A DNA stretch of 64,000 nucleotides from Microbulbifer sp. SAOS-129_SWC (lineage in GTDB: Bacteria > Pseudomonadota > Gammaproteobacteria > Pseudomonadales > Cellvibrionaceae): contig NZ_CP155567.1 of NCBI RefSeq assembly GCF_039696035.1, forward strand, positions 3,033,001 to 3,097,000, read 5' to 3'. A program made the translations under genes and the position numbers. The number at the start of each line of letters is the position of its first letter. Positions within the stretch are counted from its first letter, which is position 1. This document shows, in pieces, positions 57,681 to 64,000 of the stretch. Under the pieces are notes generated by a model that did not search any database, had not been told where the DNA came from, and saw only the letters and a list, made by a program, of their open reading frames with translations.

Positions 57681-60623
57681 ATGCACACAGAGACAGGGCG
57701 CTCTCAATCTGTGCCTGAAAAAAAGGCAGGCACTTCCGGCGACCAGGCCAACACCACCCTTGCGGCAACTGCCCCGGGTCAGATTCGCGTTATCAAGCGC
57801 AACGGCACCGTAGTGCCCTACGACGACAGTAAGATCTCCGTCGCGGTCACCAAGGCCTTCCTCGCCGTTGAAGGCGGCACCGCCGCAGCCTCCAGCCGCA
57901 TCCACGAGCAGGTGAAGGACCTGGTCTCGCAGATCAGCGCCACCTTCAAGCGCCGCATGCCCTCCGGTGGCACCATCCACATCGAGGAGATCCAGGACCA
58001 GGTCGAGCTGGCCCTGATGCGCAACGGCGAACACAAGATCGCCCGCGACTACGTGCTCTACCGCGAGGAGCACGCCCGCCTGCGCGCGGAGAAAGATCAA
58101 CAGAAAGCCCAGCAGGAAGTCGCACAGCAGGCCGCCGACGCCCACCCGAGCATCCGCGTGAAGCAGGAAGACGGCAGCATGACCCCGCTGGACATGGAGC
58201 GCCTGCGCACCATCGTCAGTGAAGCCTGCGAGGGCCTCACCGATGTGAACGGCGAAGCCATCCTCAGCGAAACACTGAAAAACCTCTACGACGGCGTTTC
58301 CGAAGACGACATCAATACCGCGCTGGTGATCACCGCGCGCACCATGGTCGAGCAGGAGCCCAATTACACCTACGCCACCGCCAGCCTGCTGCTGGACAAG
58401 CTGCGCAGTGAAGCCCTGCGCTTCCTCGGTGTGGCCGAGCGCGCTACCGCCCACGAGATGGAAAGCCTCTACGCGGCCGCCCTGCCCGCCTATGTGGAAA
58501 AAGGCATCGCGCTGGAACTGCTCGACCCGGCCCTGGCCACCTTCGACCTGGAAAAGCTCGGCGGCGCGATCAAGAGCGAGCGCGACCACCAGTTTACCTA
58601 TCTGGGCCTGCAGACCCTGTACGACCGCTACTTCCTGCACAGCGACGATATCCGTTTCGAGCTGCCGCAGATCTTCTTCATGCGCGTCGCCATGGGCCTC
58701 GCCATCAATGAAGAAAACAAGAACGAGCGCGCGATCGAGTTCTACAGCCTGCTGAGCTCCTTCGACTACATGAGCTCCACGCCGACCCTGTTCAACGCCG
58801 GCACCCTGCGCCCGCAGCTGTCCTCCTGCTACCTGACCACGGTACCGGACGACCTGCACGGTATCTACGGCGCCATCCAGGACAACGCCATGCTGTCCAA
58901 ATGGGCCGGCGGCCTGGGCAACGACTGGACCCCGGTACGCAGCCTCGGCTCCTACATCAAAGGCACCAACGGCAAATCCCAGGGTGTTGTGCCCTTCCTG
59001 AAAGTGGCCAACGACACCGCCGTGGCCGTCAACCAGGGCGGCAAGCGCAAGGGCGCCGTATGTGCCTACCTGGAAACCTGGCACCTGGATATCGAGGAAT
59101 TCCTCGAGCTGCGCAAGAACACCGGCGACGATCGCCGCCGCACCCACGACATGAACACCGCCAACTGGGTACCGGACCTGTTCATGAAGCGCGTGTTCGA
59201 AGACAAAGAGTGGACGCTGTTCTCCCCGGCCAACTGCCCGGACCTGCACGACCTGTTCGGCAGCGCGTTTGAAGAGCGCTATACCCACTACGAACAGCTC
59301 GCCGCCGAAGGCAAGCTGAAGCTGCACAAGAAAGTGCGCGCAGTAGACCTGTGGCGCAAAATGCTGGGCATGCTGTTCGAAACCGGCCACCCGTGGATCA
59401 CCTTCAAGGACAGCTGCAACCTGCGCAGCCCGCAGCAGCACGTGGGTGTAGTGCACAGCTCCAACCTGTGCACCGAGATCACGCTGAACACCAAGGCCAA
59501 CGACGAGATCGCCGTGTGCAACCTGGGTTCCGTCAACCTGGCCCAGCACATCGGTGCAGACGGCAAACTGGACGAAGGCAAGCTGGCCAAGACCGTCAAG
59601 ACCGCCGTGCGCATGCTCGATAACGTCATCGACATCAACTACTACTCGGTAGACACCGCGCGCCAGTCCAACATGCGCCACCGCCCGGTGGGCCTCGGCC
59701 TGATGGGCTTCCAGGACGCGCTGTACAAGGCCGGCATCGCCTACGCCAGCGACGAAGCCGTGGCCTTTGCCGATACCTCCATGGAGGCCATCAGCTACCA
59801 GGCCATCTCCGCCTCCAGCGACCTGGCCAAGGAACGCGGCAAGTACCAGAGCTACAAAGGCTCCCTGTGGAGCCAGGGCATCCTGCCGCTGGACAGCATC
59901 AAGATCCTGGCCGAACAGCGCGGTGAGCAGTTTATCGAGCAGGACACCGGCAGCACCCAGGACTGGGACAGCCTGCGCAGCAAAGTCGCCAAGCAGGGCA
60001 TGCGCAACTCCAACGTGATGGCGATCGCGCCGACCGCGACTATCGCCAACATCACCGGGGTTTCCCAGTCGATCGAGCCCACGTACCAGAACCTGTACGT
60101 GAAATCGAACCTGTCCGGCGAGTTCACCGTGGTGAACCCCTACCTGGTACACGACCTGAAAGCCCACGGCCTGTGGGACCGGGTGATGGTCAACGACCTC
60201 AAGTACTACGAGGGCTCGGTACAGAAGATCGACCGCGTGCCGGCCGAGCTGAAAGCCAAATACTGCACCGCGTTTGAAGTGGAACCGCGCTGGATCGTGG
60301 ATGCCGCCAGCCGCCGCCAGAAGTGGATCGACCAGGCGCAGAGCCTGAACCTCTACATCGCCGGCGCCGACGGCAAGAAGCTGGACCTGACCTACCGCAT
60401 GGCCTGGTACCGCGGCTTGAAGACCACCTACTACCTGCGCGCCCTGGCCGCCACCAGCACGGAGAAATCCACTGTCAGCGGCGGCACCCTGAACGCAGTG
60501 AGCGCCACCGGTGGTAGCAACGGCGCCGCCGCGGCAGCACCGGCACCCGCAGCAGCGCCGGCCCCGGCCGCCGTGCCCCAGGCCTGCTCCCTGGACGACC
60601 CGGACTGCGAGGCCTGCCAGTAA
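57681..60623 (+). CDS. nrdA: Class I ribonucleoside-diphosphate reductase, alpha subunit
   Basis: Reduces ribonucleotides to deoxyribonucleotides with NrdB. 980 aa, about 220 longer than E. coli NrdA because of two N-terminal ATP-cone domains (about 35-133, IRVIKRNGTVVPYDDSKI...; and about 155-245, IRVKQEDGSMTPLDMERL...). Catalytic-core cysteines are visible in SSCYLTTVPDD and HSSNLCTEITLN. The radical-transfer tyrosine pair is in TTYYLRALA. The C-terminal swinging arm ends CSLDDPDCEACQ after a Gly/Ala/Pro linker. Start ATG 57681 with GGAG seven bases upstream; the open frame upstream runs into the leader. Confidence 0.96.
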   Translation: MHTETGRSQSVPEKKAGTSGDQANTTLAATAPGQIRVIKRNGTVVPYDDSKISVAVTKAFLAVEGGTAAASSRIHEQVKDLVSQISATFKRRMPSGGTIHIEEIQDQVELALMRNGEHKIARDYVLYREEHARLRAEKDQQKAQQEVAQQAADAHPSIRVKQEDGSMTPLDMERLRTIVSEACEGLTDVNGEAILSETLKNLYDGVSEDDINTALVITARTMVEQEPNYTYATASLLLDKLRSEALRFLGVAERATAHEMESLYAAALPAYVEKGIALELLDPALATFDLEKLGGAIKSERDHQFTYLGLQTLYDRYFLHSDDIRFELPQIFFMRVAMGLAINEENKNERAIEFYSLLSSFDYMSSTPTLFNAGTLRPQLSSCYLTTVPDDLHGIYGAIQDNAMLSKWAGGLGNDWTPVRSLGSYIKGTNGKSQGVVPFLKVANDTAVAVNQGGKRKGAVCAYLETWHLDIEEFLELRKNTGDDRRRTHDMNTANWVPDLFMKRVFEDKEWTLFSPANCPDLHDLFGSAFEERYTHYEQLAAEGKLKLHKKVRAVDLWRKMLGMLFETGHPWITFKDSCNLRSPQQHVGVVHSSNLCTEITLNTKANDEIAVCNLGSVNLAQHIGADGKLDEGKLAKTVKTAVRMLDNVIDINYYSVDTARQSNMRHRPVGLGLMGFQDALYKAGIAYASDEAVAFADTSMEAISYQAISASSDLAKERGKYQSYKGSLWSQGILPLDSIKILAEQRGEQFIEQDTGSTQDWDSLRSKVAKQGMRNSNVMAIAPTATIANITGVSQSIEPTYQNLYVKSNLSGEFTVVNPYLVHDLKAHGLWDRVMVNDLKYYEGSVQKIDRVPAELKAKYCTAFEVEPRWIVDAASRRQKWIDQAQSLNLYIAGADGKKLDLTYRMAWYRGLKTTYYLRALAATSTEKSTVSGGTLNAVSATGGSNGAAAAAPAPAAAPAPAAVPQACSLDDPDCEACQ

Positions 60624-61081
60624 GCAGTGTCCTGCCTCACGGAGGCAAGGAAGGAAGCGGGCCGCGCAAGGCCCGCGTGAAAGAACTCTCGGGGGAGAGC
60701 GTCGCCACCGCAACAGTGGTCAAGACCATCCACAGCGACCCCGGTCCACCCCACCCCGCCGGCGCAAGCCGGCAGGTGGAAAAAAAGCCCGGACCGGGGT
60801 TCCGCTGTGATCCAGAATTCCCCGATTGCACAAAAAAAGAAAACAGAACAAGAACAAAAAGAAAACCAACGATTGATCTGGCGCAAAATTTCCGCGCCAC
60901 ACGGCGGGCACAATACCCGCGACAGAAATTGACCGCCGGCGCAGTAATTCCGGCACCCGCGGGGGAGTCACACGCAGTCATTTTCCCCGCTTCTGACCGC
61001 GCCAGGTATCACCGCGCAGAGTCGGAAAAAATTTGACGCACCATCGAACTCACCGAAAAAAGACGGATCAAAAGGCCTACT
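60624..61081. other. nrdA-nrdB spacer
   Basis: 458 bases with two hairpins, TGCCTC-ACG-GAGGCA (60633-60647) and GCGGGCC-N6-GGCCCGC (60657-60676), neither followed by a T-run. They may act as processing or stability signals in a shared nrdAB transcript. No gene seen. Confidence 0.55.
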
Positions 61082-62371
61082 ATGCTGAGCTGGGACGACA
61101 TCGACAAACAGCCCCAACAACCGAAAAGAGCCTTCAGCGAGAACGCGAAGGAAACCGAACCGCGACCGGCGCCGGACACGCTGCAAAACGAAGTAGCTGA
61201 GCCGAGCCCCAACTACGCAGCACCCAGTGCTCCGGCGTCGCCAGCGGCCCAATCCCCCGCAGCCTCCGCGGACGCCGCTTCCGCCGTTGCCGCTGCACGG
61301 GCCGCCGTAGCCGACCTGGACCCCGCCCCGGGTCTGGAAGAACTGGAAATGGGTGCCGCGCGCATCGAAGTAGATGAGAAACGCATCATCAACTGCCGCG
61401 CCGACCTGAACCAGCTGGTACCGTTCAAGTACGACTGGGCCTGGCAGAAATACCTGGATGGCTGCGCCAACCACTGGATGCCGCAGGAAGTGAACATGAA
61501 CAAGGACGTGTCCATGTGGAAAGACCCCGAGGGTCTGACCGAGGACGAGCGTCGCATCGTGGAATACTCCCTGGGCTACTTCTCCACTGCCGACTCCCTG
61601 GTAGCCAACAACCTGGTGCTGGCCATCTACCGCCACATCACCAACCCGGAGTGCCGCCAGTACATCCTGCGCCAGTCCTTCGAGGAAGCCATCCACACCC
61701 ACGCCTACCAGTACTGTGTAGAGTCCCTGGGCATGGACGAAGGCGAAGTGTTCAACATGTACCGCGAAGTGCCCAGCGTCGCCAAGAAAGCCGCCTGGAG
61801 CCTCAAGCACACCCAGTCAATCGGCGATCCCAACTTCAAGACCGGCACCCCGGAGACCGACCAGGAACTGCTGCGCAACCTGATCGCCTTCTACGCGGTG
61901 ACCGAGGGCATCTTCTTCTACTGCGGCTTCACCCAGATCCTGTCTATGGGCCGCCGCAACAAGATGACCGGCGTAGCCGAGCAGTTCCAGTACATCCTGC
62001 GCGACGAGTCCATGCACCTGAACTTCGGCATCGACGTGATCAACCAGATCAAGCTGGAAAACCCGCACCTGTGGACCGAAGCCTTCCAGCAGGAAGTGAG
62101 CCAGATGATCCTCGAAGGCATGGAACTGGAAGTGGCCTACGCCCGCGACACCATGCCCCGCGGCGTACTCGGCATGAACGCGAACATGATGGAGGAATAC
62201 CTCCACTTCATCGCCAACCGCCGCCTCAGCCAGCTGGGCCTGAAAGAACAGTTCCCGGGCGCACAGAACCCCTTCCCCTGGATGTCCGAGATCATGGATC
62301 TGCGCAAGGAGAAGAACTTCTTCGAAACGCGGGTTATCGAATACCAGACTGGCGGTGCGCTGCAGTGGTAA
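61082..62371 (+). CDS. nrdB: Class I ribonucleoside-diphosphate reductase, beta subunit
   Basis: Di-metal radical subunit, 429 aa. Metal ligands in [36 protein letters not shown] and [10 protein letters not shown]. The C-terminus [16 protein letters not shown] carries the conserved tail that docks on NrdA. Residues about 1-100 are an unusual Pro/Ala-rich, probably disordered extension before the ferritin-like core. AAAGG lies upstream of ATG 61082. Confidence 0.96.
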   Translation: MLSWDDIDKQPQQPKRAFSENAKETEPRPAPDTLQNEVAEPSPNYAAPSAPASPAAQSPAASADAASAVAAARAAVADLDPAPGLEELEMGAARIEVDEKRIINCRADLNQLVPFKYDWAWQKYLDGCANHWMPQEVNMNKDVSMWKDPEGLTEDERRIVEYSLGYFSTADSLVANNLVLAIYRHITNPECRQYILRQSFEEAIHTHAYQYCVESLGMDEGEVFNMYREVPSVAKKAAWSLKHTQSIGDPNFKTGTPETDQELLRNLIAFYAVTEGIFFYCGFTQILSMGRRNKMTGVAEQFQYILRDESMHLNFGIDVINQIKLENPHLWTEAFQQEVSQMILEGMELEVAYARDTMPRGVLGMNANMMEEYLHFIANRRLSQLGLKEQFPGAQNPFPWMSEIMDLRKEKNFFETRVIEYQTGGALQW

Positions 62372-62441
62372 CACGATGAATACCGACAGGTAGCAAAAGG
62401 ACAACTACAAAAAGTAGTCGCTCACAGGAAGAGAGGTATTG

Positions 62442-62469
62442 AAAGCGGGCGTTATGCCCGCTTTTTTTT
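62442..62469 (+). terminator. Rho-independent terminator after nrdB
   Basis: AAAGCGGGC-GTTAT-GCCCGCTTT followed by a long T-run, 70 bases past the nrdB stop. Confidence 0.93.
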
Positions 62470-62753
62470 GCACAAAAATACGGAAAACCTCCCAGATCAC
62501 GAGACGCATCGTCTATACACCGACCAAAGAAACCCAAGTGATTGATTTCAAAAGGGTTTCCAAAAAGATCAAGCGACACTGACGACAACCTGATAATGAG
62601 ATGCGTCGCGTTTCGCCCGGCGGCAGAGACCACCATAGAGTTGTAAGGCATTGAATATAAAGGTTTACTGAGATATTTAATGACGTGGGCTCTTTGGATA
62701 GACGACAAGTAGATAACAAGACGCGTCTTATTAATAAACTGTTAAAGAGCGCT
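62470..62753. other. Junction between core genome and cassette DNA
   Basis: About 284 bases in which composition shifts to AT-rich. I find no clear attI or attC. A weak pair, ACAAC near 62590 and GTTGT near 62640, could be a decayed recombination site. No integrase gene lies on this side. Confidence 0.4.
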
Positions 62754-63356
62754 ATGGAATATCGCAAGAACATAGAAAGAGTCTTTGGAAACCATGCCTT
62801 CGACCATGCTCTTTTTTATCAGTACGAAAAGGCATTAAGGTTTGAACTCTCTGTATCTGGATCAGCTATAGAAATGTTTACTACCGCTTGGAGAAAGGCA
62901 GAAGCAATACTTTCTGACGTGCTTAGTGAGGACAACGATTTATATGCTTGCTGGAGCTTCTATGGGGCTAGGACATACTTGTCTTCGCTAAGTGTTTTTC
63001 GTGAGATTGCTGGATGTGGCATAAAAATTCCAAAACTAAACGAGAATTGGTGTGAAGTTGATGAGGATGATAGCGACTATTTTAGGCACTTCTTACTTTT
63101 CAAGATCTCTAGCTCGACTGCGAAGAGTTTACTTTGGGGCGCATTAGCCCAGGATCTTGGAATTCGTCCTAGAATTGTTGGCAAAGTCCACCTTGTTAAT
63201 TTAGAAAGTCAAATACTTGTCCATCCTTATGATGATCGAGGAATGGATATCTACTCAACTGATGCCAAGTTGATGCAAAATCTGTTTGACCGGTTCAACA
63301 GCTACTTGCTTGATTACGATAGAGACATAATGGAGGGTGTCTATGGCACTCTTTAA
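62754..63356 (+). CDS. DUF3885-like protein on a gene cassette
   Basis: 200 aa from ATG 62754 (MEYRKNIERVFGN). The N-terminal half (FYQYEKALRFELS) and the C-terminal motif HPYDDRGMDIYSTDAKLMQNLFDRFNSYLLDYDR match the pattern I associate with DUF3885, whose function is unknown. A GTG at 62685 would add 23 residues; neither start has a strong ribosome site. Codon and base use is much AT-richer than every other gene here, and the stop codon lies inside an attC site. Both point to acquisition as an integron cassette. Confidence 0.75.
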   Translation: MEYRKNIERVFGNHAFDHALFYQYEKALRFELSVSGSAIEMFTTAWRKAEAILSDVLSEDNDLYACWSFYGARTYLSSLSVFREIAGCGIKIPKLNENWCEVDEDDSDYFRHFLLFKISSSTAKSLLWGALAQDLGIRPRIVGKVHLVNLESQILVHPYDDRGMDIYSTDAKLMQNLFDRFNSYLLDYDRDIMEGVYGTL

Positions 63357-63434
63357 CAAGCGCAGTCACAGCGATGGTTTTTTCGTTACGGCTTCGCCTT
63401 CACTACAAAGCCACGCGTGCTGCGGGCGTTATAG
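63351..63434 (+). mobile_element. attC recombination site 1
   Basis: R'' CTTTAAC (63351-63357) pairs with R' GTTATAG (63428-63434), 6 of 7. L'' CGCAG-T-CAC (63361-63369) pairs with L' GTGCTGCG (63417-63424), leaving one extrahelical T. Three-base unpaired spacers (AAG and GGC) separate R and L boxes on both sides. This is the folded attC architecture recognised by integron integrases; the cut would fall after G63428. Confidence 0.85.
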
Positions 63435-63716
63435 AGGCGGGTTCACCGTTTAAAAGTGGCCCGTGGTTTAAGAAATTTTCGAGTGGTTTGGTAGCGGTCA
63501 ACCGGTAGCTACGCAGAGAATTCCAAGCTCGGAAGTTTCGCTCCTAGTGCCTTCGCTCAGGTTCTAGGTATCGGCAATTCCAATGCAGTATTGTGGTTTG
63601 CCACTAAGAGAAAAATTGGTTGGGGGAAGCAAGGTATTCTTTCCTCGTTTATATCGGGCGGTGGCCCGCCAATCCGTGGCGGGCAAAGTGGAGGTAGGTC
63701 GTGCAGAGCGCGCCTG
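63435..63716. mobile_element. ORF-less cassette between the two attC sites
   Basis: About 280 bases bounded by attC1 and attC2. I find no credible reading frame; it contains a GCCCGCC-N7-GGCGGGC hairpin (about 63664-63684). Non-coding cassettes occur in chromosomal integrons and may carry promoters or RNAs. The minus-strand frame across 63557-63820 lies mostly over attC2 and is not a gene. Confidence 0.6.
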
Positions 63717-63828
63717 CTATAACTAGGCCAGGCAGGCACGCCCAGCCCCTTCGGGGCTCGGCTGGACGGCCTACGCGGCGCGCTTCGCACGCCAAACGCT
63801 CCGGCCGCCCCTGCTGGCAACGTTATGT
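63717..63828 (+). mobile_element. attC recombination site 2
   Basis: R'' CTATAAC (63717-63723) and R' GTTATGT (63822-63828). L'' GCCAG-G-CAGG (63727-63736) pairs with L' CCTGCTGGC (63810-63818) leaving one extrahelical G. Three-base unpaired spacers TAG and AAC. An inner stem AGCCCC-TTC-GGGGCT lies in the loop. Same geometry as attC1 and same orientation. Confidence 0.88.
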
Positions 63829-63846
63829 GTTAGTGAGAAAGGGCGG

Positions 63847-64000
63847 ATGATTGATCTGATCGATGGCGTTAAAGCGGGCGGTTGCGGACGGATATTGGTG
63901 AAGCATTTACTGCGTCTTATCTATGCCCTGATTTGTGCAGTGGTTTTAACTGGATTGGTTCGGTTTTTGCTCGGGAAGGAAGAGGTTGTCCCAATAAACG
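63847..64000 (+). CDS. Start of a small membrane protein on the next cassette (C-terminus off window)
   Basis: Open frame from ATG 63847, 18 bases after attC2, running off the window after 51 codons. GAAAGGGCGG lies just upstream. The protein begins MIDLIDGVKAGGCGRILVKH and has one hydrophobic helix (LLRLIYALICAVVLTGLVRFLL). I do not recognise it. Position right after an attC site is what a cassette gene should have. Confidence 0.55.
   Translation, partial: MIDLIDGVKAGGCGRILVKHLLRLIYALICAVVLTGLVRFLLGKEEVVPIN

Noticed and set aside
57633..60713. 1026-codon minus-strand frame opposite nrdA
   Set aside because: Antisense to a certain nrdA, low-complexity Gly/Val/Ala composition, no start signal.
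62585..62650. Third attC or attI at the core-cassette junction
   Set aside because: Only short ACAAC/GTTGT ends pair; the L boxes do not match, so it falls short of the evidence for the two accepted sites.
63557..63820. 87-codon minus-strand frame near the right end
   Set aside because: Mostly the reverse strand of attC2; Pro/Arg-rich and without start signals.

Overview
The window is a high-GC gammaproteobacterial chromosome segment. Two things point to the Cellvibrionales and most likely Microbulbifer or a close relative. One is a secreted GH18 chitinase with a long polyserine linker at the left edge. The other is gene order shared with Pseudomonas (leuC-leuD-leuB-asd-asd paralogue-fimV-truA-trpF-...-accD-folC-SPOR-cvpA-purF-metZ). 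The genus is an inference; no rRNA or other marker is present.

Layout. 1-939: partial chitinase (minus strand). 1254-6437: minus-strand operon moxR / DUF58 / tgpA transglutaminase / MFS exporter. 6716-16276: minus-strand housekeeping block trpF, trpB, trpA, accD, folC, SPOR protein, cvpA, purF, metZ. 16509-21749: plus-strand four-gene module (YtrA-type GntR repressor, ABC ATPase, membrane subunit, secreted S9 peptidase) lying between truA and trpF. 21760-31908: truA, fimV, asd paralogue, asd, leuB, leuD, leuC on the minus strand, with a divergent LysR regulator at 32110. 33214-37627: outer-membrane beta-barrel protein, AraC regulator plus zinc alcohol dehydrogenase, and a second MDR oxidoreductase. 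37767-47811: aroC, prmB, folE, CHMI-like isomerase, alpha/beta hydrolase, sixA, DUF4389, gpsA, htpG and a beta-lactamase-fold serine hydrolase. 48039-55981: iron/redox and arginine block (peroxiredoxin, bfd, cupin, DUF2254, bacterioferritin, monothiol glutaredoxin, argD, argF). 57681-62371: class I ribonucleotide reductase nrdA and nrdB. 62754-64000: AT-richer gene-cassette DNA with two attC recombination sites.

Non-coding structure is unusually rich. (1) Two tandem arrays of one 158-bp unit lie in opposite orientations either side of grxD-argD-argF. (2) Four intergenic copies of a palindromic element share a conserved core but have different, still self-complementary, outer arms. (3) nrdA has a promoter preceded by a DnaA box and followed by a leader of about 385 nt with at least five stem-loops. 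(4) The right end carries two attC sites with R boxes, unpaired spacers and an extrahelical base, marking an integron cassette cluster with no visible integrase.

How the genes work together: the left and central blocks supply tryptophan, leucine, methionine/lysine precursors, purines, folate, fatty-acid initiation and polar cell organisation. The 48-56 kb block couples iron storage and release (bfr, bfd, both with Fur-box-like sites) to Fe-S and redox proteins. nrdAB supplies dNTPs under likely DnaA control. The right edge is accessory DNA.
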